DNA of 64,000 nucleotides from an uncultured Pelagibacteraceae bacterium (GTDB lineage Bacteria > Pseudomonadota > Alphaproteobacteria > Pelagibacterales > Pelagibacteraceae), in NCBI GenBank assembly GCA_902625125.1, contig CACOAB010000001.1:1-64000 (forward strand), given 5' to 3'. A program made the translations under genes and the position numbers. The notes below the pieces were generated by a model that did no database searches, was not told the origin of the DNA, and saw only the letters and a list, made by a program, of their open reading frames with translations. Below, in pieces: positions 46,041 through 56,633 of the stretch (positions within the stretch are counted from its first letter, which is position 1; every line of letters begins with the position of its first letter).

Positions 46041-46875
46041 AATTAAAATAGCTATTCAAGGAGAGCTTGGAGCCTATTCTCATATTGCTGTAGAAAAACT
46101 TTATAAAGACGCAGAAATAAAAACTTGTGCAACTTTTGAAGAAACATTCAAGCAGGCCTATAACGATGCTAATTATAAAATTGTAATTCCAATTGAAAAT
46201 TCTTTGGCAGGTAGAGTTGCAGATATTCATTACCTTCTTCCAAAATACAAGTTACAAATTCACGGTGAATTCTTTTTACCAGTAGAACATAATTTACTAG
46301 GTAAACCTGATGCTAATATTGAGGATATAAAATATGTAAGAAGCCATGCCCAAGCTATAAGTCAATGTCAAAAAATAATTACAGAAAAAAAGTTTCAGCC
46401 AATTATTTCAGTAGATACAGCAGGTTCTGCTAAGGATTTGGCTGGAGGAAAAGATAAAACCATAGCTGCCATAGCCTCGGATCTCTCTGCAAAAATGTAC
46501 AATTTAAAAATTCTACAAAAAAATATTGAGGATGATGCAGGCAATGTTACTCGATTTTTAATAATGGGAAAAAATATTGAACAACCTGAGTATGTTGAAA
46601 GTAAAAGATATATAACAAGCTGCATCTTTAGAGTTAAAAGTGAGCCTTCAGCACTGTACAAGTGCCTTGGAGGATTTGCCACCAATCAAGTTAACTTAAC
46701 TAAACTAGAAAGCTTTTCAGTAAAGAATACTTTTGACCAAGCAAATTTTTACTTAGATTTAGAAGGTCATCTAGAGGAAGGTGGAGTAAAAAAGGCTCTA
46801 GAGGAACTTGGCTTCCATACAGAAACTTTAGACATACTAGGTGTGTACGAATCTTCTAGTTTTAGGCTAAAATAG
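46033..46875 (+). CDS. pheA: Prephenate dehydratase
   Basis: IAIQGELGAYSHIA, IPIENSLAGRV, DDAGNVTRFLIMG, ACT domain. Confidence 0.9.
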   Translation: MSRIKIAIQGELGAYSHIAVEKLYKDAEIKTCATFEETFKQAYNDANYKIVIPIENSLAGRVADIHYLLPKYKLQIHGEFFLPVEHNLLGKPDANIEDIKYVRSHAQAISQCQKIITEKKFQPIISVDTAGSAKDLAGGKDKTIAAIASDLSAKMYNLKILQKNIEDDAGNVTRFLIMGKNIEQPEYVESKRYITSCIFRVKSEPSALYKCLGGFATNQVNLTKLESFSVKNTFDQANFYLDLEGHLEEGGVKKALEELGFHTETLDILGVYESSSFRLK

Positions 46876-46933
46876 TCCACAAAATTCAAATCTTGTCTTG
46901 TAGTATTTAAATTGATCTTGATATACTCATATT

Positions 46934-47023
46934 GAGGTTGGCATCAGGTGGATGTTTCATAAACCCGGTCAGGTCTGAAAAGAAGCAGCCGTAGTGAAAA
47001 TTTTTCAGGTTGTTGCCTGCCTC
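46934..47023 (+). ncRNA. ffs: Small bacterial SRP RNA (4.5S)
   Basis: GGTCAGGTCTGAAAAGAAGCAGCCGTAGTG apical domain; GAGG.../...CCTC closing ends; directly upstream of dnaX. Confidence 0.92.
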
Positions 47024-47028
47024 TTAAA

Positions 47029-48702
47029 ATGACAAATAAAATTTTAGCATTAAAATATAGACCACAAGAATTTAAAGATTTGATTGGCCAGGAAGTTATG
47101 GCACAAACAATTACTAATGCGATTAAACTTGGTAAAACACCTAATGCCTATTTATTAACGGGGATACGAGGTGTGGGGAAAACTACAACAGCTAGGTTGA
47201 TTGCTAAAGCTTTAAATTGTCAAAAAAATGATGACACAAAAATAAAATGTTCAAGTGAAAAGTTTTGTCCAACATGTCAAGAGATTATAAATTCTAATCA
47301 TATTGATATTTTAGAAATGGATGCAGCATCAAAAACTGGAATTGATGATGTAAGAGAATTAATTGAAAATTCAAAATACAGCCCAACCAGTGCCAAATTC
47401 AAAATTTTTATAATTGATGAGGTTCATATGCTTTCAAAACAAGCTTTTAACGGCTTACTTAAAACCCTAGAAGAACCACCACCAAGTCTTAAGTTTATCT
47501 TAGCTACAACAGAAGCAAGAAAGATACCGGTGACAATTTTATCTCGCTGTCAAAGATTTGATCTTAAAAGAGTTAGTGTTGATCAGCTTTGTGAACATTT
47601 AAAAATGATTGCAGCTAAAGAAAAAGGAAAAATTTCAGAAGATGCAATAAAATTAATTGCAAGGACCTCAGAAGGATCTGTTAGAGATGCTATCTCATTA
47701 TTGGATAGAGCATTAATTTCTCAATCAATTAATGATGGTAAAGAAATAGCGGAAACAGACGTAAGATTAATGCTTGGTATAGCAGATAAGGGTAAAATAC
47801 TTTTATTATTTAAAGAAGTTTTGAGTGGCAATGAAAAACAAGCTTTAAATTTTTTGAATGAACTTATAAACGATGGTCTAGATGCTAAAAACTTTTTAAA
47901 TGACATTCTAGAGATTCTTTACTTATTCAGTAGAAGAATTAGCCTAGGCCCATTTGAAAAAGATATGTCAATATCAGAGACAGAAATTCAAATGGTAGAC
48001 CAATATTCCAAAAATATAGATATGCAAGATATAGGTTTATTTTGGCAACTTACCATTAAAACTATTGAGGACTTAAGAATAGTCGGCAATGAAAATCTAA
48101 CGCTAGAAATGTATATAATGCAGTTAATACACTTAAAAAATATTGACTCAAATAAAATAAATCAAAATTTAGAAAATGACGATAAAAGACCAATTAGTAA
48201 AAATATAGTTGGGAAAAAAATTGATGACAAAATTCACGAAACAAATATTTCTAATCAAATTAAAAATCAACTTAAAAACACAGATCAAATTAAAACCTCA
48301 CCTTTAAAAGGCATATCTAAAGATAATCAAAATAAAAAAATTGAAATAACAAGTTTTCAAGATTTGATTGATCTGTCTAATAAAGAAAAAGAAATTGAAC
48401 TGAAATATGATCTTGAGCGGAATGTAAAATTATTAAGTTTTAATAATGGCAAAATAGACATTAGTTTTAATGAAAAACTAAATAAGAATTTTATAAAAAA
48501 TTTCACAGAAAAATTATTTCAATGGACGGGAAAAAGATGGATAATATCTTTAAGTAAAAACGCAAACGCCAAAAGTATCTATGAAAAAAACCAAGAAAAT
48601 AAAATAGAAAAATTAGCAAAGTTTGAAAAAAGTAAAATCGCACAAGAGATACAAAAAGCTTTTCCGGACTCAAAACTAATTGACTTAAAAGAAGAGGAAT
48701 AA
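47029..48702 (+). CDS. dnaX: DNA polymerase III subunits gamma/tau
   Basis: LALKYRPQEFKDLIGQE, GIRGVGKTTTARL, FIIDEVHMLS. Confidence 0.95.
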   Translation: MTNKILALKYRPQEFKDLIGQEVMAQTITNAIKLGKTPNAYLLTGIRGVGKTTTARLIAKALNCQKNDDTKIKCSSEKFCPTCQEIINSNHIDILEMDAASKTGIDDVRELIENSKYSPTSAKFKIFIIDEVHMLSKQAFNGLLKTLEEPPPSLKFILATTEARKIPVTILSRCQRFDLKRVSVDQLCEHLKMIAAKEKGKISEDAIKLIARTSEGSVRDAISLLDRALISQSINDGKEIAETDVRLMLGIADKGKILLLFKEVLSGNEKQALNFLNELINDGLDAKNFLNDILEILYLFSRRISLGPFEKDMSISETEIQMVDQYSKNIDMQDIGLFWQLTIKTIEDLRIVGNENLTLEMYIMQLIHLKNIDSNKINQNLENDDKRPISKNIVGKKIDDKIHETNISNQIKNQLKNTDQIKTSPLKGISKDNQNKKIEITSFQDLIDLSNKEKEIELKYDLERNVKLLSFNNGKIDISFNEKLNKNFIKNFTEKLFQWTGKRWIISLSKNANAKSIYEKNQENKIEKLAKFEKSKIAQEIQKAFPDSKLIDLKEEE

Positions 48703-49023
48703 ATGACTAATTTTTCTGACATGTTGTCCAAGGCTAAAGCTATGCAAGAAAAGATGAAAGAAGCTCAAGACCAAATAAAAAAAATTGAGGTAGAGGGAGA
48801 AGCTGGTGGAAATCTTGTAAAAGTGATTTTGACCGGTGATTATGAGATAAAATCAATAAAAATTAGTGATGCTGCTAAAAAAGAAAATCAAGATATTATA
48901 AATGATTTGATTATAGCAGCTTATAATAATGCAAAAGAAAACTTAAAAAAGAAATCTGCTGAAGAGCTTTCAAAAGCTACAGGAGGACTTAATCTACCTC
49001 TAGATTTCAAACTTCCTTTCTAA
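48703..49023 (+). CDS. YbaB/EbfC nucleoid-associated protein
   Basis: MLSKAKAMQEKMKEAQDQIKKIEVEGEAGGNLVKV; between dnaX and recR. Confidence 0.95.
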   Translation: MTNFSDMLSKAKAMQEKMKEAQDQIKKIEVEGEAGGNLVKVILTGDYEIKSIKISDAAKKENQDIINDLIIAAYNNAKENLKKKSAEELSKATGGLNLPLDFKLPF

Positions 49024-49628
49024 TGGATAATGATATCCCAGAAATAAATGAATTAATTCAACAATTTTCAAAGCTTCCTGGATTGGGGCCTAAATCAGCG
49101 AAGAGGATAATTCTTAAATTAATCAACAATAAAGATAATATGATTAAGCCATTAGCTCAATCTTTAGCCCAAGTTTATAAAAAAGTAGTTAGATGTAAAG
49201 ATTGTGGAAATTTAAAAATAATCGACAAAGTTTGTATTTGTTCTTCAGATAGCTCTTATGACAAAATTTGTGTTGTTGAAAATCTTGCTGATATGTGGGT
49301 TATAGACTCTGCTAACATTTATAAAGGCCATTATCATATTTTAGGAGGCACACTAAATTCTAATGAGAGTTACGAGCAAAAAAACCTTTTAATAGAGGCT
49401 CTTGTCAAAAGGATAAAAAAAAATAATCTTAAAGAGGTTATAATTGCTACGAGCGCAACCGTTGAAGGGCAAACAACTGCTCATTATATTGAGGACACAA
49501 TCAAGAATGATAAGTTAAAAGTAACTAAATTAGCCCAAGGCTTACCCGTAGGTGGTGAGATCGAGCAATTAGATGATGGAACTTTATTTTCTGCGTTTAA
49601 AAATAGAGTCCCTGTAACTGGTAATTAA
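49023..49628 (+). CDS. recR: Recombination protein RecR
   Basis: [25 protein letters not shown] zinc motif, TOPRIM. Confidence 0.95.
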   Translation: MDNDIPEINELIQQFSKLPGLGPKSAKRIILKLINNKDNMIKPLAQSLAQVYKKVVRCKDCGNLKIIDKVCICSSDSSYDKICVVENLADMWVIDSANIYKGHYHILGGTLNSNESYEQKNLLIEALVKRIKKNNLKEVIIATSATVEGQTTAHYIEDTIKNDKLKVTKLAQGLPVGGEIEQLDDGTLFSAFKNRVPVTGN

Positions 49629-51769
49629 TTTGAATTCTTTTTTTCTAACCTTTTTTGATGCAGTAAAGGCTCTGTATAACCCGATGGCTGAATTCTACCT
49701 TTAAAAACAAGGTCACAAGCGGTAGAAAATGCTAAAGAATTGTCAAAATTATCTGACATTTTAATATAATTAGGGTCATTTCTATTTTGTTCGTCTACAA
49801 TTTTTGCCATTTTTTTCAATACTTCCAAAACCTGTTCTTTTGTACAAATTTTATGATGTAACCAATTCGCAATATGTTGAGATGAAATTCTAAGTGTAGC
49901 TCTGTCTTCCATTAATCCTATGTTATTAATATCTGGCACCTTGGAGCAACCAACGCCCTGATTAATCCATCTAACAACATAACCAAGAATACCTTGAGCA
50001 TTGTTTTCTAATTCACGATTAATATCGTCTAAAGCCCAATTAGGTCTATCTGCTTTTGGAATTTCTAAAATATCTTCTAATTTAGCTTTACTTCTAGAAT
50101 TAATTTTTTTTTGTTCATCAAAAACATTTACTTTATGATAATGAATCGAATGCAATGTTGCAGCTGTTGGAGAGGGAACCCATGCGCAATTCGCTCCTGA
50201 TTTCGGATGTCCAATTTTTTGTTCCATCATGTTTGACATTTGATCTGGCATAGCCCACATTCCTTTTCCGATTTGAGCTTTTCCAGAAAATCCACAACTT
50301 AACCCAACGTCTACGTTCCAATTTTCGTAAGCTCCTAGCCAAGTTGACTTTTTCATCTCACCTTTAAAAATCATCGGCCCTGCCTCAAAAGATGTATGCA
50401 TCTCATCCCCTGTTCTATCTAAAAAGCCTGTATTAATAAAAACTATTCTATTTTTTACCTGTCTAATACATTCCTTTAAATTTACTGTGGTTCTTCTCTC
50501 TTCATCCATAATTCCAACTTTAATTGAATATTTTTTAATCCCTAAGCACTCTTCAACTTTTCCAAATAGTGTATTAGTGAAAGCAACTTCTTCTGGACCA
50601 TGCATTTTTGGTTTAACAATATAAACAGAACCAGTTCTAGAGTTTTTTTTATTTTTAAAATCATGTAAAGCACATAAAGTTGAAACAAAGGCATCCATTA
50701 TACCTTCTGGTATTTCAGAGCCGTCTTTTAATTTAATAGAAGGGTTAGTCATTAAATGACCTACATTTCGATTTAATAATAAAGCTCTACCGTGAAGAGT
50801 AATTTTTTTTCCATCTCTATCTATGTAACTTCGATCCGAATTCAGTTTTCTTACAAATTTTTTGCCTTCTTTATCAATATTAGCTATTAGATCACCTTTC
50901 ATTAGGCCAAGCCAATTACGATAGCATTTAACCTTATCTTCATCATCAACAGCAGCTACAGAGTCTTCATTGTCGATAATGGTAGAAACAGCAGACTCAA
51001 CAATAATATCTGAAATAGAAGCGCTATCTAATTTTCCGACTTGACTATTGGGATTAATTGAAATTTCAATATGAAGATTATTGTTCTTAATTAGGATTGT
51101 TTTTGGCTTTTCTTTATCACCATTAAAAGCCACAAACTGATTTTTATTTTTTAAACATTTTTCTTCTTTTCCTTTTAAAAAAATTAAATCTTTTTCATTA
51201 ATTTTTATTTTTGATATTTCACTCCAGCTTAATTGATCAATCGGAAAAGTTTCGTCTAAAAATTTTCTTACGTAGACAATTACTGTATGAGCTCTATCTT
51301 TATTGAATTCTTTACCTTTTTTTCCTGAAATTACATCAGTACCATATAAAGCATCGTAAAGACTACCCCATCTAGCATTAGCAGCATTTAATGCATATCT
51401 TGCATTATCTACAGGAACAACTAACTGTGGACCTGCAATAGATGAAATTTCTTCATCTACGTTATCAGTCTCAATATTGAAGCTCTCTTTCTCTTCAACA
51501 ATATAAGAAATAGATTTTAAAAATTCTGTATATTCTTTTTTATTAAATTCTTTACCTCTGTTGTTTTTATGCCAGTCATCAATTTTTTTTTGTATATCTT
51601 CTCTTTTCTGAATTAACTTTTTGTTTAATGGAGCAAGCTCGTGGATTGTTTTTTCAAATTCACTCCAAAATCTTTCAGATCTAATATTTGTTCCAGGTAA
51701 AACTTCATCATTAATGAAATTAAATAATCTAGTACTTATTTTAAGGCCATTTTTCTCAATAATATTCAT
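49625..51769 (-). CDS. glcB: Malate synthase G
   Basis: [44 protein letters not shown]. Confidence 0.95.
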   Translation of the reverse strand: MNIIEKNGLKISTRLFNFINDEVLPGTNIRSERFWSEFEKTIHELAPLNKKLIQKREDIQKKIDDWHKNNRGKEFNKKEYTEFLKSISYIVEEKESFNIETDNVDEEISSIAGPQLVVPVDNARYALNAANARWGSLYDALYGTDVISGKKGKEFNKDRAHTVIVYVRKFLDETFPIDQLSWSEISKIKINEKDLIFLKGKEEKCLKNKNQFVAFNGDKEKPKTILIKNNNLHIEISINPNSQVGKLDSASISDIIVESAVSTIIDNEDSVAAVDDEDKVKCYRNWLGLMKGDLIANIDKEGKKFVRKLNSDRSYIDRDGKKITLHGRALLLNRNVGHLMTNPSIKLKDGSEIPEGIMDAFVSTLCALHDFKNKKNSRTGSVYIVKPKMHGPEEVAFTNTLFGKVEECLGIKKYSIKVGIMDEERRTTVNLKECIRQVKNRIVFINTGFLDRTGDEMHTSFEAGPMIFKGEMKKSTWLGAYENWNVDVGLSCGFSGKAQIGKGMWAMPDQMSNMMEQKIGHPKSGANCAWVPSPTAATLHSIHYHKVNVFDEQKKINSRSKAKLEDILEIPKADRPNWALDDINRELENNAQGILGYVVRWINQGVGCSKVPDINNIGLMEDRATLRISSQHIANWLHHKICTKEQVLEVLKKMAKIVDEQNRNDPNYIKMSDNFDNSLAFSTACDLVFKGRIQPSGYTEPLLHQKRLEKKNSN

Positions 51770-51827
51770 AATGAACCGATCTTTACATTTAATTATAATA
51801 CATTAATAGTAGCATTATTGGCCCAAT

Positions 51828-52934
51828 ATGAAAAATTATTTAGAATTTGAAAAAGAAATTAAAGCACTTGAACAAGAAGTTGATAGTTTAAAAAGCCCCT
51901 TTGGATCAGAAGGAATCTCCGAAGTAGATACACAAAAAATTAAGAATACTCAAAATGAAATTAATGAAAAATTAAAAGATACTTATGCTAATTTAAATAG
52001 TTGGCAAAGAACTCAAGTAGCAAGACATGAAGATAGGCCAAAGGCAAATTTTTATATTAAGAAAATATTTTCTCAATTCACTTTATTATCTGGTGATCGT
52101 TATTTTGGCGATGATAAATCTGTTATAGCCGGATTTGGATTAATTGATAACAAATCTATTTTAGTTATTGGGCAAGAAAAAGGAGAAGATCTTAATAGCA
52201 GAATCGAAAGAAACTTTGGGATGATGAGACCCGAAGGATATAGAAAATGCATAAGGTTGATGAAGTTAGCTGACCGTTTTCAAATTCCTGTTGTTAGCTT
52301 CATTGATACACCCGGGGCGTATCCAGGATTAGGAGCTGAACAAAGAGGACAAGCTTCTGCAATTGCACATTCAATTGAATGCTGCATGTCATTAACTGTA
52401 CCAAATTTATCAATTATTATTGGCGAGGGAGGATCTGGAGGAGCTATTGCTTTAGCATCTTCAAATAAAGTTATCATGTTAGAAAACTCTATTTATTCTG
52501 TAATCTCTCCAGAGGGATGCGCTTCAATACTTTGGCGTGATCCAAGTAAATCTTTACAAGCCGCTGAAGCTATGAAATTAACAGCGAAAGATTTACTTAA
52601 ACTTGGGGTAATAGATGAGATAATTTCTGAACCTTTAGGAGGAGCACATAGAGAACCTGAAAGCATAGCTGAAGATATTAAACATTCAATAATTAAAAAT
52701 TTAAAAAGTTTTGAAAATTTAAGCAAAGATGAAATTTACGACCATAGAAAAACAAAATTTCTTCAAATAGGTAGGGGACAAGGATTTAGCAAATCTAACA
52801 ATTTTGAAGGGGGAGGATTAAGTTATAAAGAGGCAAATATACAAAAACTAGTAAATCATATTGTTAAAAATAAACTAATTTATGCTGGTATAGCCGTATT
52901 AGCTGCAACAAGCCTAATTGCCCTTATATATTAA
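51828..52934 (+). CDS. accA: Acetyl-CoA carboxylase carboxyltransferase alpha subunit with C-terminal TM extension
   Basis: DTPGAYPGLGAEQRGQ, GEGGSGGAIALA, ISPEGCASILWRD; ends KLIYAGIAVLAATSLIALIY. Confidence 0.95.
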   Translation: MKNYLEFEKEIKALEQEVDSLKSPFGSEGISEVDTQKIKNTQNEINEKLKDTYANLNSWQRTQVARHEDRPKANFYIKKIFSQFTLLSGDRYFGDDKSVIAGFGLIDNKSILVIGQEKGEDLNSRIERNFGMMRPEGYRKCIRLMKLADRFQIPVVSFIDTPGAYPGLGAEQRGQASAIAHSIECCMSLTVPNLSIIIGEGGSGGAIALASSNKVIMLENSIYSVISPEGCASILWRDPSKSLQAAEAMKLTAKDLLKLGVIDEIISEPLGGAHREPESIAEDIKHSIIKNLKSFENLSKDEIYDHRKTKFLQIGRGQGFSKSNNFEGGGLSYKEANIQKLVNHIVKNKLIYAGIAVLAATSLIALIY

Positions 52935-53064
52935 CCATTGTTGCAAAAAAACAATTACCTTAAATAATAATTTTTCCCATTGACTTTTATTGATCAAATC
53001 TGTTTAAGAGCATAACTAATCTATGATTAGTATAAGTTAATAATAATAAGGAAAAATAAATAAT

Positions 53065-53277
53065 ATGAGTACACTAAAAGGTAAAGTAAAGTGGTTCAAT
53101 GGTACTAAAGGATATGGTTTCATTGAAAGAGAAGACAAAGAAAAAGACGTGTTCGTACATTCTTCAGCTGTAAGAGAAGCAGGTTTAAAATATTTAAACG
53201 AAGGTGATGAGTTAACGTTTGAAGTGGAGAGCACGGAAAAAGGTCCTTCAGCAGTAAAACTGCAGAAAACATCTTAA
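53065..53277 (+). CDS. Cold shock protein
   Basis: [31 protein letters not shown]. Confidence 0.95.
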   Translation: MSTLKGKVKWFNGTKGYGFIEREDKEKDVFVHSSAVREAGLKYLNEGDELTFEVESTEKGPSAVKLQKTS

Positions 53278-53515
53278 TCTAAATTTCCAAAAATCACTGG
53301 TTAACGGGGCATTAAGATAAGCTTGGCTTTTTTATTGTCCCGCTAATTCCTTCTTGAAAAAGACACATTTATTTCTTAAATAAACATTAATGATTATAAA
53401 AAACAAATTATATACACTTAGAACACATTCTCACAGAATGCACGCTGGGCTATTGCTTAGCTTATAATCAAAAACATATAAATTTAACAAAAATTAAGAT
53501 AAATATAACTAGGAT

Positions 53516-53592
53516 GCAGCAGTAGCTCAGTTGGTTAGAGCACTAGTTTGTGGAACTAGGGGTCGGTGGTTCGAATCCACCCTGCTGTACCA
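53516..53592 (+). tRNA. tRNA-His (GTG), A73, no encoded G-1
   Basis: Cloverleaf GCAGCAG/CTGCTGT; anticodon loop TTGTGGA; TTCGAAT; ACCA. Confidence 0.95.
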
Positions 53593-53596
53593 AAAA

Positions 53597-54931
53597 ATGA
53601 CAAAAGAAAAAAAAAACAAACCTTCTAAAGAACTTCCGTTAGGGTTTGTGGACAGACAAGAAAAAGAATTACTTGTACGAGATTTTATAATTTCTAACAT
53701 CAAAGAAGTTATGATCAAATACGGTTTTAAATATCTCGAAACCCCAAGTTTTGAGTATTCAGATAGTATTGGAAAATTTTTACCTGATAAAGACAGACCT
53801 GATGAAGGTGTATTTTCATTCAAGGATGAAAATAAATGGTTATCTTTGAGATACGATCTTACGGCTCCGCTTGCAAGATATGTTGCAAAAAATTATTTAG
53901 AAATTCCAAAACCATTTAAAAGATATCAACTTGGAACAGTTTGGAGAAATGAAAAACCTGGACCAGGAAGATTTAGAGAATTTTTACAATTCGATGCTGA
54001 CTTTGTAGGCACTAAAAGTTTGCAGGCAGATGCTGAATTATGTGTAATGATTTCAGAAATTCTTGAAAAGTGTGGTTTGGCTAAATCAGATTATATAATC
54101 AAGATTTCATCAAGAAAAATAACAGAAGAATTATTTAAAAAGATAAATATCGTTGACAATCAACAAAAGCTCACCACTTTAAGAGCTTTGGACAAAATTG
54201 ATAGATTAGGATGGAATGGAGTAAAAGAATTATTAGGTGCTGGTAGAAAAGATAAATCTGGAGATTTCACAAAGGGCGCAAATTTAAAATCCCAGGACAT
54301 TAAAACAATTGAAGAAACGCTCAAGAAAAAGTCGCCTGAAACAAAAGATCTAAATGAGATATTAAAAATTTTTAAAGATTACAACTTCGTTAATTACGAA
54401 TTTGATCCATCAATTATTAGGGGGCTAGAATATTATACTGGTGCAATTTTTGAGGTGAATTTAAAATTTGATGTAACAAATAATAAAGGACAGGTAATTC
54501 AATTTGGATCCATAGGCGGCGGAGGAAGATATGATAATTTAGTTAATAATTTTGGTAACTATGATGCTCCTGCCACAGGCATATCAATAGGATTGGATCG
54601 ATTAGTTTACGCCTTGATGCAGAAAAAGAAGTTCAATGTAAAACAATCTAAAACTATTGTGATTTGTGTTTTTGATAAAAATTCAATGGGAGATTATATA
54701 AATATTCAAACTATATTGCGAAGAGCGGGTGTTAGTGTAGAAATTTTTCCTGGGGAAAGTAAATTAAAAAAGCAAATGGAGTATGCTAATAAAATAAAAT
54801 CTCCAGCCGTTATATTATATGGAGAGGATGAAATTAAATCCGGCAAACCTACTTTAAGAGATTTAGGTTCAGGTAAAGAGCAATCAATTGAAATTAAAGA
54901 ATTAGTAAATGAAATCAAAAAAATTATCTGA
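53597..54931 (+). CDS. hisS: Histidyl-tRNA synthetase
   Basis: LSLRYDLTAPLARYV, RGLEYYTG, GGGRYD; starts 4 nt after tRNA-His CCA. Confidence 0.95.
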   Translation: MTKEKKNKPSKELPLGFVDRQEKELLVRDFIISNIKEVMIKYGFKYLETPSFEYSDSIGKFLPDKDRPDEGVFSFKDENKWLSLRYDLTAPLARYVAKNYLEIPKPFKRYQLGTVWRNEKPGPGRFREFLQFDADFVGTKSLQADAELCVMISEILEKCGLAKSDYIIKISSRKITEELFKKINIVDNQQKLTTLRALDKIDRLGWNGVKELLGAGRKDKSGDFTKGANLKSQDIKTIEETLKKKSPETKDLNEILKIFKDYNFVNYEFDPSIIRGLEYYTGAIFEVNLKFDVTNNKGQVIQFGSIGGGGRYDNLVNNFGNYDAPATGISIGLDRLVYALMQKKKFNVKQSKTIVICVFDKNSMGDYINIQTILRRAGVSVEIFPGESKLKKQMEYANKIKSPAVILYGEDEIKSGKPTLRDLGSGKEQSIEIKELVNEIKKII

Positions 54932-55946
54932 TGTTATAATTAAAACTTTTAAGGGCAACGGTTTTGTTTTGTTAGAACCAGATGTTCTTTTAGATTCAGA
55001 TTATATTATTGAAAGATCTGGAGAAAAATTCAGAAGTTCGATATTTACTTTTAAAAACGAAGATGGAAAAACTATGTGTTTAAGACCGGACTTAACAGTA
55101 GCCTCTTGCATTAGCTTTTTGCAAAAAAAAGCATCATCAAAGATTTATTACTCTGGCCAAGCCTATAGAAGATCAAACAAAAAAGGATCTAATTTCATAA
55201 ATAATCAACTAGGTATTGAAATTTTGGGTTCAAAAAATCAAATACAAGACGATTTTAAAGTAATCAGCACAATCTTAAATTCGTTAAAAAAAATCAAAAG
55301 TGAGAAAATTCAAATTAAAGTTGGAGATATTGGTTTGTTTAAAAGTTTGGTTAATGCTTTAGATATGCCTGAAAGATGGAGGTTAAGACTTATAAGACAT
55401 TTTTGGAGACCAAGTTATTTTGAGGAACTTTTAAAAAGATTAGAAAAAAATACAGATATTGATGCAGTCACTTTCGATGATGATAAAAAAAGATTTTACG
55501 AAATGCAAAAATTAGATAAAGGCAAAATAATTGCAGGACGATCGGTATCAGAAATTTTAAAAAGATTTGAGAAAAAGATAAAAGACCCAAGATCTTTTAG
55601 CGATGGAAAGAAAATTGTTAAGATTATTAAATCTTTTTTAAAAATTAATTGCAAGCTTTCAAAGCTTGACGAAAAGTTGTTAGATTTTGCTAAAAAAAAT
55701 GATCTTAATAGAAATATCTTTAAAGATTTTAAATCTATTATGAATCTAAAAAAACTTAATCAGGATATAAATTTTATTGCAAATTTTGGAAGAGACATAG
55801 AATATTATACCGGAATTGTATTTGAAGTATTTTCTGGAAAGAAAGAGATTGCCAGAGGCGGTCGCTATGATGACTTACTTAAAAGTTTAGGAGCTAAAAA
55901 CAAGATACCAGCTGTTGGAGCGGCTATAAATTTAAAGAATATATGA
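54909..55946 (+). CDS. hisZ: ATP phosphoribosyltransferase regulatory subunit
   Basis: HisRS-like core (LRPDLTVASCISF, YYTGIVFEVF, ARGGRYDDLL) preceding hisG. Confidence 0.85.
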   Translation: MKSKKLSDVIIKTFKGNGFVLLEPDVLLDSDYIIERSGEKFRSSIFTFKNEDGKTMCLRPDLTVASCISFLQKKASSKIYYSGQAYRRSNKKGSNFINNQLGIEILGSKNQIQDDFKVISTILNSLKKIKSEKIQIKVGDIGLFKSLVNALDMPERWRLRLIRHFWRPSYFEELLKRLEKNTDIDAVTFDDDKKRFYEMQKLDKGKIIAGRSVSEILKRFEKKIKDPRSFSDGKKIVKIIKSFLKINCKLSKLDEKLLDFAKKNDLNRNIFKDFKSIMNLKKLNQDINFIANFGRDIEYYTGIVFEVFSGKKEIARGGRYDDLLKSLGAKNKIPAVGAAINLKNI

Positions 55947-56617
55947 AAGATTTAATAACTATAGGTTTACCTAGCAAAGGTCGATTAAAAGATAATGCAA
56001 TAAATTTTTTTAATAAGATCGGATTAAAAATTTTACAAAGTGAAAAAGAAAGAAATTATTTTGGTACTATTGAAAACAAATCAAATATTAAGATTATTTT
56101 TCTGCACGCTAAAGAAATTATTCAAAGATTAGGAGACGGCACTTTAGATGTGGGTATTTCTGGTTTAGACCTTCTTAATGAGTCTAATGAAAATTTGCGT
56201 AATAAAGTAAATATTAATCGTAAACTAGATTTTGGTAATGCTAATTTAGTCGTAGCAGTGCCTAATGATTGGATAGATGTACAAACAGTTGCGGACCTGG
56301 AAGAAGTTTCTTTTGATTTAAAATCTAAAAGAAATAGCAGGTTAAGAGTAGCCACTAAATATCCTAACTTAACCAATGATTTTCTAATTTCAAAAGGGGT
56401 AACTCAATATAAACTAATTTCTAGCCTAGGAGCGACAGAGACTTATCCATTTATAGGATCATCTGAAATTATTACTGATATCACATCAACAGGCAAAACC
56501 TTAGCTGATAATAATTTAAGAGTTTTAAAAGATGGGTTGGTATTAAAATCAACTGCCTGTCTTTTTTACGCAAGAAATCAAAAAGTAAAAGTCATGAAAT
56601 TTTTAAAGAATTTGTAA
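55943..56617 (+). CDS. hisG: ATP phosphoribosyltransferase (short form)
   Basis: IGLPSKGRLKDNA, GDGTLDVGISGLDLL, ITDITSTGKTL. Confidence 0.92.
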   Translation: MKDLITIGLPSKGRLKDNAINFFNKIGLKILQSEKERNYFGTIENKSNIKIIFLHAKEIIQRLGDGTLDVGISGLDLLNESNENLRNKVNINRKLDFGNANLVVAVPNDWIDVQTVADLEEVSFDLKSKRNSRLRVATKYPNLTNDFLISKGVTQYKLISSLGATETYPFIGSSEIITDITSTGKTLADNNLRVLKDGLVLKSTACLFYARNQKVKVMKFLKNL

Positions 56618-56633
56618 AATTTAACTTATAAAC

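Noticed and set aside
47029-48702. Programmed frameshift in dnaX producing gamma
   Set aside because: I did not identify a convincing A AAA AAG slippery site with a downstream stem after the ATPase domain.
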